DNA of 64,000 nt from SHZI01 sp963802215 (GTDB taxonomy: Bacteria; Pseudomonadota; Gammaproteobacteria; Steroidobacterales; GCA-2729495): NCBI GenBank assembly GCA_963802215.1, contig CAWDHQ010000002.1, positions 496,001 to 560,000 of the forward strand, given 5' to 3'. This document shows positions 8,819-17,007 of the stretch, one piece after another; position 1 is the stretch's first letter; each line of letters starts with the position of its first letter. Position numbers and translations under genes: made by a program. The notes beneath the pieces are model-generated. The model had not been told where the DNA came from. It was given only the letters and a program-made list of their open reading frames with translations, and did no database searches.

Positions 8819-10162
8819 ATGACCGACCAGAGCCTCCTGATAACCAACGCCCTCATCTGCAACGAGGGCCGTGTGACGCCCGGCGACGTGCTGGTGCGCC
8901 GTGGCCGCATCGAGATGGTGGCGCGGGAGATCCCGGCCGGCCGCGTGGACCGGATCATCGATGCGCGGGGCAAGTACCTCCTGCCGGGCTTCATCGACGA
9001 CCAGGTCCACTTCCGGGAGCCGGGCCTGACCCACAAGGGCGACATGGTCACGGAGTCCGCTGCTGCCGTCGCCGGCGGCATCACCAGCTTCATGGACATG
9101 CCCAACACGATTCCCAACGTGACGAGCCGGGCCGTGCTCATGGACAAGTACCGGCTGGCCCGCGGGCGGTCGAAGGCGAACTTCTCCTTCTACTTCGGCG
9201 GCGCCAACGACAACCTGGACGAGATCCGCGCCCTGCAGCCGGGCGACTGCTGCGGCGTGAAGATCTTCATGGGCGCCTCCACCGGCAACATGCTGGTGGA
9301 CGATCCCCGCACCCTGGAACTGATCTTCGCCGAGTGCCCGACGCTGATCGCGACCCATTGCGAGGACACGCCGACCATCAAGGCCAACGAGGAGCGGTTC
9401 CGCCAGCAGTACGGCGAGGACGTGCCCTTTTCCGCCCATCCCCTGATCCGCTCGGAGGAGGCCTGCTACAAGTCCACTGTGCTGGCCACCTCGCTGGCAA
9501 GGCGCCACGGCACGCGACTGCACGTGCTGCACCTGACCACGGCGAAGGAGCTGGAGCTTTTCGAACCGGGTCCTCTGAACGGCAAGCGGATCACGGCGGA
9601 GGTGTGCGTGCACATGCTCCATTACGATGACCGGGCCTACGCGGCGAAGGGCCCGCTGATCAAGTGCAATCCCGCCATCAAGACGGCCGCCGATCGCCTG
9701 GCGCTGCTGGAGGGCCTGAAGGACGGCCGCCTGGCCGTGGTCGCCACCGACCACGCGCCCCACACGCTGGCGGAAAAGGGCGAGAAGTACTTCCGGGTGC
9801 CGTCGGGCCTGCCCCTGGTGCAGCACGCCCTGCTGATGCTGCTGGAGCACGTCCACGACGGCACGCTGCCGCTGGAACTCATCGTGGAGAAGACCAGCCA
9901 CCGGGTCGCGGACCTGTTTGCGATCCGCGACCGGGGCTACATCCGCGAGGGCTACTTCGCCGACCTGGTGCTGATCGACCACCTGACGCCGACGACGGTG
10001 CGCCGCGAGGACGTGCTGTCGAAGTGCGGCTGGTCGCCCTTCGAGGGGGATACGTTCCGGTCGTCCATCGTGACGACGATCGTGAACGGGGTGGTGGCCT
10101 ACGAGAATGGCCGCGTCAGCGACGCGGTGGCTGGCCAGCGCCTGGACTGCGGCGGGCGCTAG
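8819..10162 (+). CDS. pyrC: Dihydroorotase-type amidohydrolase
   Basis: A 447-residue amidohydrolase, assigned to carbamoyl-aspartate/dihydroorotate interconversion in pyrimidine synthesis. The metal-site segments are IDDQVHFREPG (59-69), the likely carboxylated Lys148 in GVKIFMGAS, His180 (ATHCED), His238 and Asp311 (ATDHAPH). The usual HxH is QxH here: Gln62 stands in for the first metal His. I recall the same DDQVHFREPGLTHK signature from Bacteroidetes-type dihydroorotases, so this is probably a natural subgroup. No other pyrimidine gene is nearby, so another cyclic amidase remains possible. It ends at a strong palindromic terminator. Confidence 0.8.
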   Translation: MTDQSLLITNALICNEGRVTPGDVLVRRGRIEMVAREIPAGRVDRIIDARGKYLLPGFIDDQVHFREPGLTHKGDMVTESAAAVAGGITSFMDMPNTIPNVTSRAVLMDKYRLARGRSKANFSFYFGGANDNLDEIRALQPGDCCGVKIFMGASTGNMLVDDPRTLELIFAECPTLIATHCEDTPTIKANEERFRQQYGEDVPFSAHPLIRSEEACYKSTVLATSLARRHGTRLHVLHLTTAKELELFEPGPLNGKRITAEVCVHMLHYDDRAYAAKGPLIKCNPAIKTAADRLALLEGLKDGRLAVVATDHAPHTLAEKGEKYFRVPSGLPLVQHALLMLLEHVHDGTLPLELIVEKTSHRVADLFAIRDRGYIREGYFADLVLIDHLTPTTVRREDVLSKCGWSPFEGDTFRSSIVTTIVNGVVAYENGRVSDAVAGQRLDCGGR

Positions 10163-10194
10163 CCGGCAGGCGGAAGCGCGCTTCCGCCTGCCGG
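10163..10194. terminator. Perfect 32-bp palindrome between convergent genes
   Basis: Two 14-base arms (CCGGCAGGCGGAAG and its complement) flank a self-complementary CGCG, giving an uninterrupted hairpin. It starts right after the dihydroorotase stop and ends ten bases before the TonB receptor stop on the other strand. No long U-run follows on either side, so it may be a bidirectional terminator or a 3'-end stabiliser. Confidence 0.7.
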
Positions 10195-10204
10195 GCGGTT
10201 GATC

Positions 10205-13024
10205 CTAGTCCGCGGCTCCGCCGAAGCGGACCTTGCCGACGATGCCGTAGGTCCGCAGGGACGGGTAGGTGACCGACATGCGGAACGGCGGGAAGTCGTC
10301 GAAGTTCGAAGCCTGCTGGATGGCCGGCGGGGTCTCCTGGGCCTGCAGGTCGTCGGTGTTCGTCCAGTAGATGTCCCGGAAGGCCGCAATCGGGTTGTTG
10401 TCCTCGAAGAGGTTGCGGACCCAGAACTCCACGGAGTACTTGGTGGATTCGAAGCCCAGGCGCAGGTTCACGTTGGTGCGGGACGGCAGCCAGGACTGGT
10501 TGTCGTTGCCCACGTAGATCTTGCCCAGGTAGTTCGCGTCGGCCCGGGTGAACCACTCCCAGTCGCCCTCGAGGGCGCGCCGGTAGGTCAGCGACGCGCT
10601 CGAGGTCCACTCGGGCTGCCGCATCTGGGTGTTGCCCGACACGTCACCGGAGATCTGGCGGCACTGGCCGGCCTTGGTCTCCTGGAGGGCCGCGGTTTCG
10701 TCGGCATCGGCTCCCTGAATGGCCTGGATGGCCGACGGCGCGCAACTCGGCTCCGTCGTGTAGAAGCTGGGGAACAGGGACAGGGTGTCCTGCCGGGCAT
10801 TGGTGAGCTGGGAGTCCGTGTAGCCCACAGTCAGCCGGCCCGTCAGGTTCTCGGTGAAGGCGATGTCCGCCGTGGTTTCCCAGCCCCAGACCTCGGCGTC
10901 GCCCGCGTTCACGTTGAGCGCCGTGACCTGCTCGAAGGGCAGCCCGGTATTGGGGGAGGTCTCCTGCAGCTGGCGCAGCACGATGTCCGTCCAGTCGTTG
11001 TAGAACACCGCGAAGTCCAGGCCGACCCGCCGGTCCGCGGTGTAGCCCTTGAAGCCCAGCTCGTAGGAGGTGATCTTCTCCTGGTCGAAGGGATTCACGA
11101 TCAGCTCTTCCGAGACGCCGGTGTCGGTGATGACGCCGGCGCGGATCAGCTGCAACCCGCCCGGCTTCTCGCCGTGGGCCACCGATCCGTAGGCCATCCA
11201 GCCGCTCTCGAACTTGTACTTCAGGCCCACGCGGCCGGTGACGGACTCGAACCGGGCCGTACCCTGGTCGACGGTCTCCGGCGCCCGGACCCGCAGGTCG
11301 TAGTAGTCGTCGCCGCACTCGGCCACGTTCGGGAAGTTGAAGGGGAACGTATCGGGATCCGAAGGCACCCCGGGATTGTCGGGGTCCTCGCCGGGGCATC
11401 GCGCGTAGTCGTAGCTGGAATTGTCCAGGGCATCCTTCGAGAAACGGATTTCCGCGTTGGCCTGCCAGGAGTCTGTGATGTCGAAGTCCGCCGCGCTGAA
11501 GATGGACCAGGCCTCGGTCTCGTTCTTGGCAATCCGCCGGACCAGCGGATCGACCGCGCCGTCCGGCGTCAGGGATCCGCCGAAGATGTAGGTGCCGATG
11601 GCGAGAGAGGTCGGGTAGGCCACCGGTCCGATGCCGACGTCGAACTGGGACACGGGCAGCTGGGTGGTGGCGACCGGCGCGCCGGGATAGGCCTCGTTGT
11701 CCACCTTGTAGTAGTAGGCGCCGCCCGAGTACCGGAAGCGCTGGTCCCGCGGGCTCGTGAAGCGGATCTCCTGGCTCCACTCCTCGGTGGTCTCGCCGTT
11801 CTCGACGTTCACGAAGCCCATGGGCGCCCGGGACCAGTTCGTGGGTGTCTGGCACTGGGCGACACCGATGGACGAGAAGTCGTTGCAGTAGACCAGCGGG
11901 ATCGTGTTGCCCGAGCTGCGGCCGAAGTCCGACATGGAGTTCTGCTCGGTGTCCGAGTAGCCCGTGAGGAAGCTGATCGTGCCGAAATCCAGGTCCCAGA
12001 CGATGTTGAGGTTGCCCCGGAACAGGTCCCGGTCCTCGCCCGTCGCCTCGGGGATCTTGGGCATGGAATCGTCGGTGACCGAGTTCGGCACCGGGACGCC
12101 ATTCGGGAAGGCGGCACGGGAGAGCGCGTCCGGCAGCGCCTCCAGGTCCGGGATCTTGCCGCACCAGTTCTGCAGCCTGACGAACGGCCGCTCGTCGGCG
12201 TTGGCCGTGGTCTGCTCGACCCGGTCCTCGCAGTTGGCGGGGAGGCCGGCAGTGGCGGGTTCGTTGATCTCGTCGTTGGAGTAGTACAGCCCCAGGTTGA
12301 CGTCCAGGCTGTCGGCGGGGCGCCAGCGCAGCTTGCCCTGCATGCTGCGGTACCGGTAGCCGCCAATGTCGGTGGCCGGCGCCAGGCTGTTGTCGTAGGA
12401 GCCTTCCCATTCGTCGTACATGGCCGAGAGGCGGCCGGTCACCGTGTCGCCGAGCAGCGGGCCGCTGACCATGCCGAGCGCCCGGCGTTTGCCGCGGTTG
12501 CCGCTCTCCACCTCGGTGCGGGACTCGAAGACGTCGCTGGGCGCCTTGGTGACGTAGTTGATGGCGCCGCTGAAGGCGTTACGGCCGTACTGGGCGCTCT
12601 GGGGGCCCTTCAGGACCTCGATCCGCTCCACGTCGAGCTGGCTGAAGTTGAGGCCTTCCCGGCCGGAGACGAAGACCCCGTCCACGAAGATGGCCGTGGA
12701 ATTCTCGCCGAAGATGTCCTGCGGGACGATGCCGCGGATGACGGGCACCGGCAGGTTCTCGCCGAAGGCGTTGAAGAAATTGAGGCCGGGCGTCAGGGCG
12801 GCCACGTCGGCCAGGTTGGTGATGCCCGCCGCGGCTATCGCATTGGAGTCGAAGGCGGTGATGGACAGAGGCACGTCCCGGAGCCGCTCCTCGACCCGTC
12901 GCGCCGTGACGACGATCTCGTTGAGCTCCTGGGCCTGGGTCACGGCCGGAAGGCCGATCCCGGCGGCGAGGACCGCCGCTGACGCGACAGCCGGGCGTCC
13001 GAAACGCTTCTGGAAACTGGTCAT
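10205..13024 (-). CDS. TonB-dependent outer-membrane receptor
   Basis: A 939-residue outer-membrane receptor. A signal peptide (about 1-31, ending TQA) is followed by a TonB-box-like segment EIVVTARR (35-42), a plug domain to about residue 160 with VLKGPQSAQYGRNAFSGAINYVT, and a long beta-barrel. The plug style and size match the receptors abundant in Sphingomonas, Steroidobacter and relatives; the substrate is unknown. The protein ends FGGAAD, so the common terminal aromatic is six residues from the end. It is the last gene of a leftward group with the repeat protein and the small barrel. Confidence 0.92.
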   Translation of the reverse strand: MTSFQKRFGRPAVASAAVLAAGIGLPAVTQAQELNEIVVTARRVEERLRDVPLSITAFDSNAIAAAGITNLADVAALTPGLNFFNAFGENLPVPVIRGIVPQDIFGENSTAIFVDGVFVSGREGLNFSQLDVERIEVLKGPQSAQYGRNAFSGAINYVTKAPSDVFESRTEVESGNRGKRRALGMVSGPLLGDTVTGRLSAMYDEWEGSYDNSLAPATDIGGYRYRSMQGKLRWRPADSLDVNLGLYYSNDEINEPATAGLPANCEDRVEQTTANADERPFVRLQNWCGKIPDLEALPDALSRAAFPNGVPVPNSVTDDSMPKIPEATGEDRDLFRGNLNIVWDLDFGTISFLTGYSDTEQNSMSDFGRSSGNTIPLVYCNDFSSIGVAQCQTPTNWSRAPMGFVNVENGETTEEWSQEIRFTSPRDQRFRYSGGAYYYKVDNEAYPGAPVATTQLPVSQFDVGIGPVAYPTSLAIGTYIFGGSLTPDGAVDPLVRRIAKNETEAWSIFSAADFDITDSWQANAEIRFSKDALDNSSYDYARCPGEDPDNPGVPSDPDTFPFNFPNVAECGDDYYDLRVRAPETVDQGTARFESVTGRVGLKYKFESGWMAYGSVAHGEKPGGLQLIRAGVITDTGVSEELIVNPFDQEKITSYELGFKGYTADRRVGLDFAVFYNDWTDIVLRQLQETSPNTGLPFEQVTALNVNAGDAEVWGWETTADIAFTENLTGRLTVGYTDSQLTNARQDTLSLFPSFYTTEPSCAPSAIQAIQGADADETAALQETKAGQCRQISGDVSGNTQMRQPEWTSSASLTYRRALEGDWEWFTRADANYLGKIYVGNDNQSWLPSRTNVNLRLGFESTKYSVEFWVRNLFEDNNPIAAFRDIYWTNTDDLQAQETPPAIQQASNFDDFPPFRMSVTYPSLRTYGIVGKVRFGGAAD

Positions 13025-13057
13025 TACCGCTGCTTCCCCCTGGTGACTGTTATCTGT

Positions 13058-15100
13058 TTACTGGTTGCCCGCCGCCTGCCGGCGCCGGGACGCCCGCAGG
13101 CGTCCCAGCATCGGCAGACCGGCGAGGAATGCCAGGCTCCAGGGGTCGAAGGCCCCGCTGCCACCCGGCAGCAGCCCGCCATTGCCACCGCCGCCGCCAC
13201 TTGACGCAGCGTTCACCGTGACCGTGACCGTGCCGGTGACGGCGTCACCGGAACCGTTCTCATCGGTGATCGTGACGACGCAGCTGTCACCGCCCGTGTA
13301 ACCGGGCGTGGTGGGCGTGTAGGTCACCGCGGCGCCAGCGACGGGCGTGGTGCTGGACAGCGCGCAGCTGCCGTTGCCGCCCTGGGTGGTCACCGCCAGC
13401 GTGTGCTGGGCGGCCGAACCGTTGCCCAGGGTGAAGGTGAGGGCCCGTGGCGCCGAGGCGGTGTCAGCCGTGGTGGTGATGCTGGCCGCGGCGAGGGTCG
13501 GCGAGACGTCGGCGATGGTGACCGTCACCGTGTTCGTAGCCGTCTCGTCGTCCACGTCCGTGATGGTGTAGGAGAAGGTGTCGGACCCCTGGAAGAACGT
13601 CGCGTTCGGGATGTAGGTCACCGTCGTGCCGCTGACGCTGGTAGTGCCCGTCGTCGCGCCGGCGGCCGTGACCCCGGAAGGCGCGTCGCCCAGGTTGTTG
13701 CCGGTGGCGGCATTGAACGGGCCGCTGCGGGTCGTGGGGTCGAAGCCGGCGGTGGAGATGCTGATCGTCCCGGGGCCTGCCGTGGGAACCTCATTGGTCA
13801 CCGTGACCGTCACCGTCGCCGTTTCGTCGGGCGCGATGCCATCGGACACCGTGTAGGTAAAGGTGTCTATTCCGACGAAATTGGGAGCCGGGGTATAGGT
13901 CACGTCGATGTCGGCCTTGTTGCCCGTCGGGCCGTTGTTTACCACGGCGCTGCCGCTGGTCCCGTCAGTAGTGATCGTCACGGTCACGGGATCGACGTAG
14001 CCCACGTCGTTGGCCAGGACATCCACGGTCACCGGCGTGTTCCACCGGGTAGTGGCCGCGTCGTCGTTGGCCCCGAGCGCTGCGATCGTCACCGTCACCG
14101 TGGCCGTGTCCGTGGCGGAGTTGGCATCCACTACGGTGTAGGTGAACGTGTCCGTCCCGGAAAAGCCGGGGTTCGGCGTGTAGGTCACGTCGATCGCGGC
14201 CTGGTTGCCCGAGCCGTTCACCACGACGGTGCCGTTGGTCCCGTCCGTCTTGGTGACGGTTACCGGATCCGTGAAGTCGGTGTCGTTGGCCAGCACGTCG
14301 ATGTTGAGCGGCGTGTCCTGGAAGCCGGATGCCGAATCGTCCACTGCGGTGGGTACGGGCGGCAGGGCCCTGAAGGTCAGGAAGTTGGCACCGGGGTCGG
14401 TGATTGGCGTACTGGTGCGGATGATGAGCTGGCCCTCCGTGGGGCTGCCATCGAAGACGGCGGTCTTGTCGAGTTCGATATCCCAGAGGTTGAACCCGCC
14501 ATCCATCGGGTCGCAGGGGGGCGTGGTCAGCGTTGCCAGGCCGCGTGTGTTGCCCGTGCTTGCGTCATCACCACCGATCGTCCGCTGGACGCAATAGGGG
14601 TCTCCGCCGACGTTGTAGAGGGCCGAACTGCTATTGGCGAAATCATCGCCAAGGGAGGTGTTCAGGCAGCCGTTGGCCCCGACGGAGGCGAGGAAGGTCC
14701 CCTCGATGCAGTTGTAGCTGGCGGCGGTGGTCGTGTTGGCGGTGGTGTCGATCACCAGGTCGACGACCTTGTCGCTGATTACCGGCGAGCCGTTCGCGTT
14801 GCTGCTGACGAAGGAGGTGCTCTGGAAGGTGCCGGTCATGGACAGCACGCCGGTGGCGGCGTCCCAGGTCCAGACCGCTGTCGATCCCGTGGCATTCGCC
14901 AGTGTCCAGGCGTTGGTCGTGCTGAGACAGGGATTGGTGGCTCCTGTCGGCGAACAGGTCTTCCACTTCAGCGTGCTCAGGGCGCCGCCGCTGCTGATCT
15001 GGTTGTGCTTTTCCAGCTCCACGGCCACCGGGGCCGCGCTCGCGGCGCCTGCCATCACCAGCAGTGCCAGCGTGACGAATGTGTATGTTGCTTTGCTCAC
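13058..15100 (-). CDS. Secreted cadherin-like tandem-repeat protein with C-terminal sorting signal
   Basis: A 680-residue surface protein. The signal peptide covers 1-22. The N-terminal region (about 25-250) has several Cys and no recognised fold. It is followed by about four Ig/cadherin-like repeats (roughly 250-640) of the tandem-95/Big_9 type, with recurring DVLAND, DVTYTPNPGFSGTDTFTYTV and TATVTVT motifs. The C-terminus has a Gly-rich stretch, one hydrophobic helix and a basic tail RLRASRRRQ, resembling GlyGly-CTERM-type sorting signals. Repeats of this kind usually serve adhesion or matrix functions. The exact CTERM class is uncertain. Confidence 0.8.
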   Translation of the reverse strand: MSKATYTFVTLALLVMAGAASAAPVAVELEKHNQISSGGALSTLKWKTCSPTGATNPCLSTTNAWTLANATGSTAVWTWDAATGVLSMTGTFQSTSFVSSNANGSPVISDKVVDLVIDTTANTTTAASYNCIEGTFLASVGANGCLNTSLGDDFANSSSALYNVGGDPYCVQRTIGGDDASTGNTRGLATLTTPPCDPMDGGFNLWDIELDKTAVFDGSPTEGQLIIRTSTPITDPGANFLTFRALPPVPTAVDDSASGFQDTPLNIDVLANDTDFTDPVTVTKTDGTNGTVVVNGSGNQAAIDVTYTPNPGFSGTDTFTYTVVDANSATDTATVTVTIAALGANDDAATTRWNTPVTVDVLANDVGYVDPVTVTITTDGTSGSAVVNNGPTGNKADIDVTYTPAPNFVGIDTFTYTVSDGIAPDETATVTVTVTNEVPTAGPGTISISTAGFDPTTRSGPFNAATGNNLGDAPSGVTAAGATTGTTSVSGTTVTYIPNATFFQGSDTFSYTITDVDDETATNTVTVTIADVSPTLAAASITTTADTASAPRALTFTLGNGSAAQHTLAVTTQGGNGSCALSSTTPVAGAAVTYTPTTPGYTGGDSCVVTITDENGSGDAVTGTVTVTVNAASSGGGGGNGGLLPGGSGAFDPWSLAFLAGLPMLGRLRASRRRQAAGNQ

Positions 15101-15153
15101 GGAATTACCCTCAACGAATTAGGAATGTTGGAATCATCCAACCTGGCGTCTGA

Positions 15154-15798
15154 TCAGGTGCCGCTGTCGGCAGGCGGGGGCGGCGGGGGCGGTGGCGCAG
15201 TTGCGGCTGCCGCCGGGGTCGACTTGCCCCCGAAGGAGAACTCGACCGCCAGGTTCACGCCGGACAGGTCGCCCACCTCGGCGTCGAAGTACTCGTACTC
15301 CGCCCGGAAGCCCAGCGTCTCGGTCAGGCGGAAGATGAAGCCGGCGCCGGCGACCAGGCCCCGCTCTGAGGAGTTCGAGTTGGTGGTGCCGTTGACCGCG
15401 AGCTCGGTGTCGAAGTCGTAGAGGCCCGCTTTCACGTAGGCGTCGAAGTCTTCCATGGTCGTGGGGATGTACAGCAGCCCCTGGGCGGAAAACCCGCTGA
15501 ACGTCAGTTCCAGCTTGCCGGGGAGCAGTTCGTTGCTCGACCGGTCCTCGTAGGTGCCCGAGAGGTGGTAGGCGCCCTCCAGGCCAAGCCATTCGTTGAG
15601 CTGGTACTGGCCGAAGAACTTGTAGCCGATGGCGTTGTCGTCGATGAAGTCCTTGTCGAGCTCCGGCACCGGCTGGTCGTCGCCCTGAAAGCTCCCGAAC
15701 GTGGCCGCCGCACCGGCGCGCCACCCCGGCACGCTGTGGTCCGCCTGGGCCGACCAGCTCACCAGGGTGAGCATTCCCAACAGTGCCATACGCTTCAT
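15154..15798 (-). CDS. Small outer-membrane beta-barrel protein (OmpA-barrel-like)
   Basis: A 214-residue protein with a signal peptide (about 1-19, ending AQA) and an eight-stranded-barrel pattern of alternating residues with terminal strand NLAVEFSFGG. The tail is unusual: an Ala/Pro stretch with nine consecutive prolines that would sit after the last strand. The ATG at 15798 has a strong GAGGAG site; the frame is open farther upstream but has no signal peptide there. It precedes the repeat protein on the same strand, 53 bases away. Confidence 0.78.
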   Translation of the reverse strand: MKRMALLGMLTLVSWSAQADHSVPGWRAGAAATFGSFQGDDQPVPELDKDFIDDNAIGYKFFGQYQLNEWLGLEGAYHLSGTYEDRSSNELLPGKLELTFSGFSAQGLLYIPTTMEDFDAYVKAGLYDFDTELAVNGTTNSNSSERGLVAGAGFIFRLTETLGFRAEYEYFDAEVGDLSGVNLAVEFSFGGKSTPAAAATAPPPPPPPPADSGT

Positions 15799-16200
15799 GT
15801 CGACAGTCTCCTCAAAGTGTTGAACCCCGGCCTGCAGCACGTGGTGGCTGGGGATGGTGTCACGGCCAGGGGCCAGTTCCTCTGGCAACCGGATGGAGGG
15901 CGCAGTCGTGGTTCGAATCGTGCCCCGCGCAGCGTTCTTATGGTTTGATGCTGTCGCTTGCCTCAACCGGCAATCCGGGCCGCGCTCCTGCGCCACCCCC
16001 ACCCGTGGCCGATGCAGCGAATGAAAGTTAACCAATAAGCCGCGCATTAACAAGGTCTGCGACCAAGGGCCGCAGGCCAGCATCGGCGCTCGCGATTTCG
16101 CTCCCGGCAAGGACTGAGAACCATTCGTTCCGCGGTGTCCGTCTCCGGGCTCGCGTTATGCTTCCGCCCGCCGCCAGTTCCCGGGACGGGAAATAATTTA
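15799..16200. promoter_or_regulatory. Divergent intergenic region with a candidate leftward promoter
   Basis: About 400 bases with no convincing gene, between the barrel protein (-) and the NmrA-like gene (+). On the minus strand TTGAGG (15966-15961) and CATAAG (15942-15937), 18 bases apart, form a plausible sigma-70-like promoter for the barrel gene. On the plus strand only an AT-rich patch just before 16201 stands out. No RNA or repeat was recognised. Confidence 0.35.
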
Positions 16201-16992
16201 ATGAAATATCCGAAGCTGACGATCTTACTGGGCATCGTTCTGCTGCTTGTCGCCGGTGTCCTGATCTCCGGCATGGAGGGCGATCGCCCCCGAGCCGGGC
16301 TCGACCCGGTGTCGGCGACACCCGGGACCGGTGCCGTTTTCGTGATGGGCGGCACCCGGGCCACGGGCCTCGAGGTCGTCCGGCTGCTCCGTGCCCGGGG
16401 CGACGATGTGGTGGTCCTGGCCCGGCCCTCGTCGGACGCCAGCGCGGTCGAGGCCCTCGGTGCCCGGGTCGTGCGCGGCGACGCAATGAACCCCGGGGAC
16501 CTGACGGCGGCGCTCGGCGCCGTGCCGGAAGGCGGGCAGTTCCGCGCGATCGTTTCCACCCTCGGCGGCGCGAGCCTCGACGGCCCGCGCCCCGACTTCG
16601 ACGGCAACCGCAACGCGGTGGACGCCGCCCGCCTCGCCGGCGTTCAGCGCTTCGTGCTGGTCACGGTGATCGGCGCCGGCGAGTCGCTGAAGGCGGCGCC
16701 CGCGCCCGCTCGCTACGTGCTGCGCAACGTGATCCCGGAGAAGACCAAGGCCGAGGACTACCTGAAGACCAGCGGTCTCGACTTCACCATCATTCGTCCC
16801 GGGGGACTGCTGGACAAGGAGCCCCAGGGCAGGGCCTACCTCACGGAGGACACCCGGGCCATGAGCTGGATCCGGCGCGCCGACCTGGCGGCCCTGATCG
16901 TGCAGGCCCTGGACGATCCCCGGGCGATCGGCAAGGTCTATCACGCCTTCGACCCGGACCGCACGCGGTTCTGGTCCATTCCGGCGAACTGA
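16201..16992 (+). CDS. Membrane-anchored NmrA/SDR-like NAD(P)-binding protein
   Basis: A 263-residue atypical short-chain dehydrogenase fold. A single N-terminal membrane helix (about residues 5-25) is followed by the dinucleotide motif GGTRATGLEVVRLL and a second-strand region VVVLARPSSDA. The active-site Tyr-x3-Lys of classical SDRs is not evident, so it fits NAD(P)-sensing or epimerase-like NmrA proteins. The ATG at 16201 is chosen because it directly precedes the membrane anchor. First gene of a rightward group whose next gene, a TonB receptor, starts 15 bases after its stop. Confidence 0.8.
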   Translation: MKYPKLTILLGIVLLLVAGVLISGMEGDRPRAGLDPVSATPGTGAVFVMGGTRATGLEVVRLLRARGDDVVVLARPSSDASAVEALGARVVRGDAMNPGDLTAALGAVPEGGQFRAIVSTLGGASLDGPRPDFDGNRNAVDAARLAGVQRFVLVTVIGAGESLKAAPAPARYVLRNVIPEKTKAEDYLKTSGLDFTIIRPGGLLDKEPQGRAYLTEDTRAMSWIRRADLAALIVQALDDPRAIGKVYHAFDPDRTRFWSIPAN

Positions 16993-17007
16993 GCGGCGCC
17001 GCGACCC

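Noticed and set aside
13200..14300. Repeated GTGACCGTGACC-like DNA in the cadherin-like gene, considered as CRISPR or a satellite
   Set aside because: Units vary, have no unique spacers, and translate into beta-strand repeats TATVTVT; they are coding repeats.
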